Assembly (NCBI RefSeq): GCF_001642475.1
Contig: NW_019173967.1
Span: forward strand, 62,001 to 126,000
DNA: 64,000 bases
Source of the DNA: Fonsecaea monophora
Lineage: Eukaryota > Ascomycota > Eurotiomycetes > Chaetothyriales > Herpotrichiellaceae
Direction: 5' to 3'
Shown: in pieces, positions 56,042 to 64,000 of the stretch
Numbering within the stretch: position 1 is the stretch's first letter
How the letters are laid out: each line of letters begins with the position of its first letter
Notes under the pieces: generated by a model
The model's input: only the letters and a program-made list of their open reading frames with translations
Told to the model about the DNA's origin: nothing
Database searches by the model: none
Program-made: the position numbers and the translations under genes

Positions 56042-57604
56042 TCATGGAGCCAGCGAGCTGTTCTTCGTCCACCAATCAGCCCATCTGACAACCTTCTTTT
56101 CCCTCCTGGCCTCTTCTGCTGCAAACACCACCGCATGGCTCAATATGATCTCTTCCAAGTCACACCCGACCAGTTCCCTTTGTGCTTGGGCGATATCCAT
56201 TGTTCCAGCATTGACGTTCTGGACAGCTTGGACAAAGGCTCCGGCCAAACCCCAATCACCGCCGCCGTGGCTCTTCTCCACCTCTGGTGCCTGTTTGGGA
56301 ATATCATGCACAGTCGTTTTCCCATTAGCAAATGTGTGCACGGTGATCTTGTGTGAGTCGTAGCTGATTTCGCCAAGTGTCCCGTAAATCCACCCTCGCC
56401 GTTCGCATTGCGCCTGGGTCGGATAAGTCATGTGGAACAGCGCCCTCTTCGGTCCCCGACCGAGATCCTGGCCGTGTTCGGGATCTTCTTCCCACTCCAT
56501 TGTCACAACCTGGTCATCAACCACATCATTATCTGCTTCGTACACGCAACGGCCATACCAACTCCGTCCTGCAACGACGTTGTCAGGAGTAGTGGCTTTG
56601 TCGTAGTCCTCTGCAAGCCTTTCCATAAGTTGCCCTTCCGCCGCATTCCAGCCCTTTGTTGACACAATGTCTTCGATTTCGGGCACCACGATCTTGAGAG
56701 GCCAGCCAGTATCTTTCTCCTGCCGAAGCCACCGATCGCGGTAGAGCTTCTTCGCAGAGTAGATGCAATCTGGCTCCGCAGGGCAGGAGAGGCAATTAGT
56801 CGCCGCACCTGCAGCCTTTGGCTTTCTCGCTCGGCGGAAATGCGTAATGGCTCCATTGCTGGATATGGTGGAGGGGAAATGGGGGGTTGGTCCGGTCAGA
56901 GCACTGGGTGAACAGAGCAGCCACAGGATGAAGTCAATATCGTGGCCGGATTTGGTGAGGAGTGAGCCAACGCCTTCTGGAGTAGAGCGGCGCCAGTTTC
57001 CACGGACATAGGAGTGAGAGAAATGCCACCACCCGACGGGCTCAGTGTGTTCAATGGAGACAAGCTCGCCAATGACCTGGTCATGAGTCAACAGCTTGCG
57101 CAGGAGGATGTTATGAGGTGAGTAATGCAGCACATGGCCGATCGAAACCACTTTCGGAGGATATTTAGACAATGCCGAGGAGATAGACAGACAGTCGGAC
57201 AGGGACAAGGCCAAAGGTTTCTCGCAGAGGATGTGGAGGTTCAGGGGCGCAATGGCACGGATTATAGGGGCATGTGTCTCGTCCAGGGTGCATATGAAGA
57301 CTCCAGTTATAGGGACATAGCCGGGCTCGGGTCCTCCAGCCTTGTCTGCGTCTTCCCTGCGTCTCTTCTCCCATGCCACCCACTCTTCCCATGGCCCAAA
57401 GGACTGATGTTCCGTAGGTTGTCCATCTCTTCCCCAAATGTAACGTCTTCCAAATTCTTGTCGCTTGAAGGGGTCAACCTCCGCTACGGCGGCAATCGTG
57501 CCTGATGTCGAGGCTTCAACGGCACGGGCATATGCATTGCCTCGAGATCCAGCCCCGATGACAAGAAATTGCGGTGGATGTGGGGGTGGTTCGATGGAGC
57601 CCAT
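56042..57604 (-). CDS. Gfo/Idh/MocA family NAD(P)-dependent oxidoreductase
   Basis: Single-exon dehydrogenase of 520 residues, related to glucose-fructose oxidoreductase and inositol dehydrogenase. The N-terminal Rossmann fold starts at FLVIGAGSRGNAYARAVEAS, with IAAVAEVDPFKRQEFGRRYI after it. The family EKP motif is in LHILCEKPLALSLSDC. Next come GHVLHYSPHNILLRKLL and EHTEPVGWWHFSHSYVRGNW, where the second domain carries the expected His. A long insertion (about residues 230-330) contains NCLSCPAEPDCIYSAKKLY, three Cys that might bind metal or be structural; I recall this as usual in the fungal subgroup. The protein is about 150 residues longer than bacterial members for that reason. Divergent from the PrpF-like gene, with which it may share regulation. 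Confidence 0.93.
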   Translation of the reverse strand: MGSIEPPPHPPQFLVIGAGSRGNAYARAVEASTSGTIAAVAEVDPFKRQEFGRRYIWGRDGQPTEHQSFGPWEEWVAWEKRRREDADKAGGPEPGYVPITGVFICTLDETHAPIIRAIAPLNLHILCEKPLALSLSDCLSISSALSKYPPKVVSIGHVLHYSPHNILLRKLLTHDQVIGELVSIEHTEPVGWWHFSHSYVRGNWRRSTPEGVGSLLTKSGHDIDFILWLLCSPSALTGPTPHFPSTISSNGAITHFRRARKPKAAGAATNCLSCPAEPDCIYSAKKLYRDRWLRQEKDTGWPLKIVVPEIEDIVSTKGWNAAEGQLMERLAEDYDKATTPDNVVAGRSWYGRCVYEADNDVVDDQVVTMEWEEDPEHGQDLGRGPKRALFHMTYPTQAQCERRGWIYGTLGEISYDSHKITVHTFANGKTTVHDIPKQAPEVEKSHGGGDWGLAGAFVQAVQNVNAGTMDIAQAQRELVGCDLEEIILSHAVVFAAEEARREKKVVRWADWWTKNSSLAP

Positions 57605-58056
57605 TGTGGTCAGGGTAGTGAATGGCAGTGTTAGAACCTCTGGTCAGGACCTGCAGCACAGAAGTGCAGAGGGCGACCAGGGTATATATGCCAGGCTGGC
57701 GCCTGAAGAGGGTCGGACAGGCTCATCGAAGCGTGCACCATGTGTAACATTGAATGCGGGGTGAAAGATAACAACGAGGTGTCACCCCAATTTATTTGGG
57801 CATTATTGGTCAGCCTCGTCACAAACGAGGCTGCGCGGCTGTTCTCCGTCTACCCAGTCAAGGGTTTGTTGCTTGCTGGCAGCTACTTCACCAGTTCCAG
57901 GGCAGAGTGGCATCGGCGTCTGGACAATACCGCTTATCGTCCTCCAAGATGTGCGTCCAGCTACCACCGGAACCGGCAACATAATCTGTGCTGACGATGC
58001 TCTGGAGCCGCCCTGCAATTCCGGGTCGCATCTGCAAGAACATCCTGAAGAGAACC
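57605..58056. promoter_or_regulatory. Divergent promoter between oxidoreductase and PrpF-like genes
   Basis: 452 bp between two divergent starts (383 bp if the upstream PrpF start at 57988 is used). Probably a shared bidirectional promoter. Confidence 0.45.
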
Positions 58057-59259
58057 ATGGCGACAATATCACTTCCCAGGGCCGTCAAGGCGTCTTTCTG
58101 GCGTGGTGGCACCTCCAAGGGCGTCTTTCTCAACTCAAGAGATCTGCCACAATGGTTTACTGGAGATCTATCCGCAAGAGAGCCACTCGAGGAGGCCACG
58201 ATCAAACGAATGGAGGATTTTTTCGCAGTGGTCATGGGATCTCCCGACCCCTATGGCAGACAGCTTAACGGCATGGGCGGTGGCATTTCATCTCTAAGCA
58301 AGGCTATGATCGTTCACCCATCACCACAGCCAGATGCCGACATTGACTATACCTTTTTCCAAATTGGTGTCAAAGACGGTAAGTTGGACATGGCTGGCAA
58401 CTGCGGCAATCTGACCTCGGTGGTTGGGCCTTTTGCATTAAATTCTGGACTCATTGAAACCGATATCAAAAGGTACGGCCACTGGGTTGAGGATGGGGAC
58501 AATGCCACCATCACCTTGCGAATGCGAAACACCAACACGGCCAAAATCATCGAGTCTACCTTCCAAGCGACCCGGTATGAGGGCAAATGGGAATATCAAG
58601 AGCTCGGCAGCTGCAGCATCGACGGGGTGCCTGGGACAGGGTCCACGATTACATTATCATTCCTGAATCCACAAGGCGCAAAAACTGGCAAGGCCTTGCC
58701 CACGGGCAATCCCACCGACAGCGTTCAGATCGGGCACCAGACAGTCCGAGCATCCTTGATAGATGTCAGCAATCCAGGAGTGTTTATTGATGGCAGAGAC
58801 GTGGGATGGAATGCGGATGCGACACCAGATCAGCTGAATTCTAATCAAGAACTCCTGGAAAAGCTCGAAGCCATACGAAAACGTGGCACCGAGATGATGG
58901 GCTTAGACCCCAACATTAGCAGCATACCCAAGATTGTCTTGCTGTTCCCTGCTAAAGGCGAAGGCTTGGATATATCATGCCAGGCTCTTTCCATGGAACA
59001 GGCACATAAAGCCGTCCCCGTCACATTGGCCCTTAACCTGGGCGTGGCATGTAAGATGGAGGGAACTCTTCCGCATGCCATGTCAAAGCACCTGCATCAC
59101 TCCAATACCATCATTGGCCATCCGTCAGGCACTCTGGAGGTCGGTGCTGCCATCGAGAATGGCAGCATCATTGGTGCCAAGCTGATCAGAACTGCACGGT
59201 GTCATATGGACGGTTATGTCAACACTCTGCGATTTGGACAAGGCGTACGTGGTTTCTGA
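58057..59259 (+). CDS. PrpF-family isomerase (methylaconitate/4-oxalomesaconate isomerase-like)
   Basis: Member of the PrpF/diaminopimelate epimerase-fold family, which shifts double bonds in unsaturated tricarboxylates. It has 400 residues from the ATG at 58057 (good context, ACCATGG); an upstream in-frame ATG at 57988 would add 23 residues that look basic and hydrophobic and could be a mitochondrial presequence. Motifs: FWRGGTSKGVFLN at the N-terminus, GSPDPYGRQLNGMGGGISSL, GKLDMAGNCGNLTSVVGPFA (active-site Cys region), VSNPGVFIDGRDVG, and HHSNTIIGHPSGTLEVGAAI near the end. Family roles known in bacteria are propionate breakdown (with AcnD) and gallate/protocatechuate breakdown (GalD). Followed on the same strand by a dienelactone hydrolase 413 bp away, which favours an aromatic or organic-acid pathway. 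Confidence 0.93.
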   Translation: MATISLPRAVKASFWRGGTSKGVFLNSRDLPQWFTGDLSAREPLEEATIKRMEDFFAVVMGSPDPYGRQLNGMGGGISSLSKAMIVHPSPQPDADIDYTFFQIGVKDGKLDMAGNCGNLTSVVGPFALNSGLIETDIKRYGHWVEDGDNATITLRMRNTNTAKIIESTFQATRYEGKWEYQELGSCSIDGVPGTGSTITLSFLNPQGAKTGKALPTGNPTDSVQIGHQTVRASLIDVSNPGVFIDGRDVGWNADATPDQLNSNQELLEKLEAIRKRGTEMMGLDPNISSIPKIVLLFPAKGEGLDISCQALSMEQAHKAVPVTLALNLGVACKMEGTLPHAMSKHLHHSNTIIGHPSGTLEVGAAIENGSIIGAKLIRTARCHMDGYVNTLRFGQGVRGF

Positions 59260-59672
59260 ATCGTGCCTCGCAAACCACACCGTAGAGTTCAACGGCGCTG
59301 GATACACAGTCAGCCAGTGTAATAGATCATCACTTTGCTCTGATGCTTCCATACCCCGCGCGCTAATGAGCTCAAGAAGCTTCCGTTCGTCAGTTCGGGA
59401 AGTTTCGGTTCACAAATCATTGTCGGAGATGCCAGCCCGACCCCAGGAACAATGAGCTCATGGTTTCGAGAAGCAAGCCGAGGGGGGTTCCGAGGGAATC
59501 TCCTCAAATATTGTTCAAGCTCTTTATTCCATTGAGACATCGCACACTTCCGACCCCTTCCACTCGGTATCGCCAATATAGCTGTTCAAGAGATTAGCTT
59601 GTCTGACCCTGCAGTCCACCATTCTCAACATCTCCCTATCCGATCCAATTTTCCAGTTGGAAGGCTCTGACC
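59260..59672. other. Gap between the PrpF-like and hydrolase genes
   Basis: 413 bp between tandem genes on the plus strand, holding the hydrolase promoter. No gene supported. Confidence 0.35.
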
Positions 59673-60631
59673 ATGTCGACCCACACGGGAATGGGTGCGT
59701 GCTGCCTCTCCGGAGTCGTGCACGAAGGCACCCCCAAAGGCCGTGAAGACACTATTGGCGGTCTGCCAACATACATCGCGGAGCCCGCCAACAAATCCAC
59801 CTCCAAAACCGTAGTCTTCATAACCGATATCTTTGGCTGGAAATTCAAGAACGTGCGACTCCTGGCAGATGTGTATGCGAATGCAGGCTTTTATTGTTAT
59901 ATCCCAGATGTTCATGAAGGTGATTCCATCGACATCGAGTTCCTCAAGAGTATCGAGCCACCATTGAAGCAAAAAGAGCAGGAAGGGCTTCTGGACAAGG
60001 CGAAAGAGACGGTCGACGTGATGGCCACGCTGGGGCCGTGGTTGGCCAGGCATCGGGAATCTGTTGCTGAGCCGCTCATCAGCGGATTTATCAACCATGT
60101 CAAGACTATACCGGGGACGAATAAGATCGGGACGGTAAGCTTCTGTTCTTCTCTTTCCGAAATAGCATCTGCCGGGGCCCTGTCAAGGTGAACGGCCAAA
60201 CGGCCTCGCATCTAGATGGTGGACAAAATGCTGATCTTTCGGGGTCGTGGTAACAGATCGGTTTCTGCTGGGGTGGTCGATACTCTATCCTCCAAGCCCA
60301 CGGTCGCAAGGAGGGCCAAATCGGCGGCGTTGATGCCGCCTACGCCTGTCACCCATCCCTCCTCTCCATTCCGGCGGACATCAGCCCGGTTTCGAAACCC
60401 ACCAGTGTCGCCGTTGGTGAAAAAGATAGTCTTCTCGACATGAAATCGGTAGATCAGCTCAGAGAGGCGCTTGAAAAGACCGGCGTGCCCACTGAGGTGA
60501 AAGTCTATAAGAATCAGGTACATGGATTTGCCTTGAGAAGCGACTGGAGCAGTGACGAGGACAAAAAGGCAATGGATGATGCGGCAAAGCAGGGGATTGA
60601 TTGGTTCAACAAGTATCTTGTCGAGTCCTGA
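59673..60631 (+). CDS. Dienelactone hydrolase family protein
   Basis: Alpha/beta hydrolase of 278 residues from two exons (59673-60134, 60257-60631), joined in phase. It starts MSTHTGMGACCLSGVVHEGT, with the Cys-Cys pair typical of fungal members, then TVVFITDIFGWKFKNVRLLA. The nucleophile motif is IGFCWGGRYS, formed right at the exon junction (GT then IGF). The acid residue is in VAVGEKDSLLD and the His in NQVHGFALRSDW. It differs in sequence from the hydrolase at 34162, so the two are old paralogues. Family enzymes hydrolyse dienelactone to maleylacetate in aromatic degradation. Its neighbour, a PrpF-like isomerase, also fits a ring-cleavage product pathway, but this is inference. Confidence 0.93.
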
Positions 60632-62962
60632 CATTAAACACTCCCTTTAATGAAGGGGCGTACAGAATCAAGCGCTTGAAGTCAGAGCATCTCCGACTCT
60701 CACCAGTGTACACGAGATGATGGTTAGATCGAGGAGGCGTATGTCTGCCGTGTGCCCGTCTTCACAATTTGGGGCTTTCTCTCAATGAAAGGGTAGTAGC
60801 CCGTGGCAAATCAGTCGCAAATACCGAGTTGTTTGCTCTTCTTCCAGCAGCCTATCCCCGTGTTATGTACTGAAGCCTTGATGCCAATGAAGGCTTTTCA
60901 TGGTGAATCAGGTCGGATGTATGTCTCCATCCCTCCTGTCAGTAGGAAACCCCAGACTCAATATCATAAAAAGTAAAGTAGGATTCAAAGAAAGGCTGTG
61001 TTTGGAAGACAGCCGAAGTCGTTCAGCGCAGTCAGAAATAGTGTTAGCTCACACAGAGGGTGGAAGGCATAGAGGCCTTTGGCGGCAAGATGAGCAAGAG
61101 CTTCGGAAGTGGATGGCTAAATGCGATGCTCACTTTTTAGCCCGAGAAAGAGTAGTCCATTGACTTGATCTCTCCCTCAGTTCGGGGCATCCCAACTTCG
61201 GAGACTCCCGAAAGGGGTTGTTCCATATTAACAACAGCTCCGATGACAGGACTCACCATGGATTTGCGGAGGGTCATGCTGTGCCTAGGCGCATGGTTTC
61301 TGACCATAGTATGTCTTCCTGGTCTCGGCAAGTTTGATCGACTCTAATCATAGCAGGTAATGATGCCTTGTCTCCTGCACTATCCAGTAGTGGTTTGATA
61401 AAGGGTGGGACAACGCCCTGCACTCATGTAATCGCGATGCCGCGATGCATGGGCGAGCCTTTTCCGCGAGGTTTCTCTATTGGAGCTCGCGAGGGGTGCT
61501 TACGTTTCATAATAACGGGAGAAGATGATTCATCAAACCTTCGACAAGGCTGAGAAACTTCTGGACATCGTGAAGACAGCCATTGGCCGCAGATTTGTGG
61601 CCCATGCTTGATGCTGATGCGAAGCCGATCGATCGGCTTGATGACCGATGAAAGCAATACCATGTCCAAAGGTATGGAGCTTTCTTGGTCCACTTTCGCG
61701 CTGCCCGCTGGATTCGAGTAGATGATAGAACGTCCGGAATTCGGCGTAGTTTGAAAGCAGCCATCGTCCTGCTACGGGGGTTTCTCAGCGTGATCTTTCA
61801 CAACAAAGCATTGGAGCCCCTTAAATAGCAGCGTTAAAAGTTGGAAAAATACGTATCACCCTGAACTGGTATCCAGAGGGATGCACGGAGGAGCTGTTGC
61901 AGCGGACAGCAAACCTAGGTCCTGATGATGAGGTCAGCGCTGGATCTATCATCGCCAACATACGTTGCGCAGAGGCCGTTCATCGCGTTGCCTGCGAATT
62001 GGTGTCTGTAGAAGAGCGTGCACAACATAAAACACAGCAGCCATTCAGCTCTTTGACGTGAATAGGCACCATCACCGAATGCTCCAGGCCCAGCGGCGCC
62101 AGCACTTGCTCACGGCATCAGGCCACAATCCCCAATCCACGGTCCACTCGAAGCCCACCTCCAATCCTTTTATTCCATCCTCGTAGCTTGCTTTTGCCCT
62201 TGGAGCCCCACGTGGAGTTGCGGGCGCCTCGTTATTCATTTCGTAGATAAGCCAGCAATTTGCATCAGTCAAGGATCCAACCTTGTGGGGATGCCGCAAT
62301 GCTTCGCAATGCTTAACGCAGTTTAGCTCGTCCAGCCCCATTTCCCGCAGGGTCCGTCGTAGAGCCAAGAACTGATAAGCATCTTCCCCATTATTGGATG
62401 CACTACCCCAGCATTCATCTGCCCTTTGCTTTGGCCCGATATCCCATTTTCATCTGTGCAATTGCTTGCAAACCCAATCGCGTAGTTGCTCTGCTCGGGG
62501 TCATGGATGATAAGGAGGCGAATGCCTGTGACCTATCACTCGGGCTAGAACACAGCTGTCAACGCCACGTTGTGCCTGCATCGGTCGTCAACACGGCGAC
62601 ATCCCTTTCGTAACTCAAGCTTGTGTGTGCGCCAAAGGCAATAATGGCACCTCAGGGCGAATCATGACGTGCTGATGGGATAGATATCGCTTGAATCCCG
62701 GCCTAGGGGTCCTCTAGACACAGCATGCATGTCGCATGGGTGGTTCGAGAGCTGGAGAGCTCGCCTTTTCTTTTTCGTCGCGTGCGTTGCTGGCATTCCT
62801 TTTAAATCCTCGCTCCTGCTCCTTGCACGCTCTTCAACGCGTCTATGTGAGTTTCTCTCCTCCCCTTACCTTGTCAGGGCTGAGAATCAAGAACACGGCT
62901 GAGTGAAGCAACTCTTCCACCGCTGAACCCACCACTGACATCATCCCGAATCTGTTGGCCTC
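60632..62962. other. 2.3 kb gene-free stretch upstream of the ammonium transporter
   Basis: No reading frame here shows a recognisable protein. The best candidate (62072-62368, minus strand, 98 codons) lacks motifs or introns. A possible 5'-untranslated intron begins at GTGAGT near 62846. GATA-factor sites are listed separately. Confidence 0.4.
62245..62514 (+). promoter_or_regulatory. Three GATA-factor sites upstream of the ammonium transporter
   Basis: AGATAAG at 62245, TGATAAG at 62373 and TGATAAG at 62508, all on the plus strand, 450-720 bp before the start codon. The strict 7-mer [AT]GATAAG is expected about once per 4 kb on both strands, so three in 270 bp is notable. AreA/NIT2 binds this core and is known to control ammonium permeases. 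Confidence 0.55.
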
Positions 62963-64000
62963 GATGTCCCCTGGGCATGCAGCCAGCTATCGCGCCCAGC
63001 GCCGCTGGGATGCCGACACACTCGTTGCGCCTGACTGGCTCAACAATGGGGATAACGCCTGGCAGTTGACGGCTGCGACCCTCGTCGGACTCCAATCCGT
63101 CCCGGGCCTGATGGTCATGTATGCAGGATTAGTGAAAAAGAAGTGGGCCATCAACTCAGCGTTTATGGTCCTATACGCCTTTGCCGCGGTCCTCATTTGT
63201 TGGGTGGTTTATGCATACCGAGCGGCCTTTGGCAAGCAGATGTTGCCATTCGTTGGTGTGCCTGGCCCAGCTGTCGAAATGAACTACGAACTGAAGCAGG
63301 CGTACTTGCCAGAGGCCGGACTCTCGGCAGCATATCCAATGAGCACCATGGTATACTTCCAGTTCGTCTTCGCGGCCATCACACTTGTTCTTGTCGCGGG
63401 GGCAGCCCTGGCAAGAATGAACTTCCTGGCCTGGATGGCTTTTGTGCCACTTTGGTTGACTCTCAGCTACGTTGTGGGCGCGTTCAGCATCTGGGGAGGT
63501 GGCTTCTTGTTCGACATGGGCGTGTTGGATTATTCGGGAGGGTATGTCATTCACGTCTCATCAGGCACAGCTGGATGGGTCCTGGCATATTGGGTTGGCC
63601 CTAGACATCCTCGCGACCGCACCGAATTTCACCCGAACAACGTTCTGCTGGCCCTTGTCGGTGTCGGGCTCCTCTGGCTAGGCTGGAATGGTTTCAACGG
63701 TGGCGATCCTTATACCGCTTCGCCCGATGCCGGCGCTGCCGTGCTCAATACCAACGTGTGCACGGCAATGAGCATGTTATCCTGGACTATTATGGATCTC
63801 ATATTTTTCAAGAAACCAGCCGTCATCGGGGCCATTCAAGGCATCATCACTGGCCTGGTTGCCATCACGCCTGCTGCCGGGTTCGTCGCAGGATGGGGTG
63901 CCATTATCATTGGGATTTGTTCTGGTGTGATCCCTTGGATGTCAATGAACATCCTCGGCAAGCAGAAGTGGTTCCTCGAATTTTCTGACGACGTGGTGGG
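62963..64000 (+). CDS. Ammonium transporter (Amt/Mep family), 3' end outside the window
   Basis: Plasma-membrane ammonium permease; 346 codons are visible without an intron before the window ends, of an expected ~480. The N-terminus MSPGHAASYRAQRRWDADTL leads into the extracellular WLNNGDNAWQLTAATLVGLQ and first helix SVPGLMVMYAGLVKKKWAIN. Later landmarks: FNFLAWM-like MNFLAWMAFVPLWLTLSYVV, and the Amt core VLDYSGGYVIHVSSGTAGWV, which contains the conserved Asp and the first twin His of the conduction pore. LLWLGWNGFNGGDPYTASPD and VIGAIQGIITGLVAITPAAG follow, both typical. The second twin His would lie beyond the window. The GATA sites upstream suggest nitrogen-repressed expression. The start is chosen as the first ATG before the conserved N-terminus. 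Confidence 0.95.

Noticed and set aside
62072..62368. 98-codon minus-strand frame upstream of the ammonium transporter
   Set aside because: No recognisable domain, and canonical GATA sites fall inside and beside it. Cannot be supported as a gene.

Overview
The window is nuclear DNA of a filamentous ascomycete (Pezizomycotina). The evidence is short phase-variable introns (about 50-110 bp, mostly GT-AG), Zn2Cys6 transcription factors, a fungal P450, MFS sugar-type and drug-type transporters, a SAT4/rhodopsin-like membrane protein and an RNA polymerase I largest subunit. I did not identify the species. A metabolically versatile Eurotiomycete/Chaetothyriales-type fungus is a guess from the number of catabolic genes.

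Region 1 (0.2-13.2 kb) is a proline-catabolism cluster: a Zn2Cys6 regulator, proline dehydrogenase, P5C dehydrogenase, then a divergent pair encoding the E2 (succinyltransferase) and E1 subunits of a 2-oxoglutarate dehydrogenase complex. Together these would carry proline to glutamate and, after deamination elsewhere, 2-oxoglutarate to succinyl-CoA. The E1 gene has a damaged last splice acceptor or a sequence error. It is followed directly by a decayed relic of a giant DUF3638/DUF3645 protein (13.26-14.6 kb).

Region 2 (15-37.5 kb) is accessory and catabolic: SDR (with a GC-AG intron), GST, MFS sugar-type transporter, pisatin-demethylase-like P450, SDR, a combined C2H2 + Zn2Cys6 transcription factor, SDR, MFS drug/acid-type transporter, Baeyer-Villiger monooxygenase, dienelactone hydrolase and CaiB/BaiF CoA-transferase. 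Read as chemistry this suggests hydroxylation, alcohol oxidation, ketone to lactone or ester, hydrolysis and CoA activation, with transporters and a regulator. I propose it as a candidate degradation cluster for an unknown cyclic or ketonic substrate.

Region 3 (38-44.3 kb) is housekeeping: a small four-helix membrane protein divergent from the 1745-residue Pol I subunit A190.

Region 4 (46.4-64 kb) holds a rhodopsin-like membrane protein, SDR, MFS sugar-type transporter, cytochrome b561-like protein, then a Gfo/Idh/MocA oxidoreductase divergent from a PrpF-family isomerase and a second dienelactone hydrolase, and finally the 5' two-thirds or so of an ammonium transporter that runs off the window. 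The ammonium transporter has three strong GATA-factor sites upstream. Long gene-free stretches (44.3-46.4, 52.6-54.6, 60.6-63.0 kb) contain microsatellites and no convincing genes. No rRNA, tRNA, CRISPR or intact mobile element was seen.
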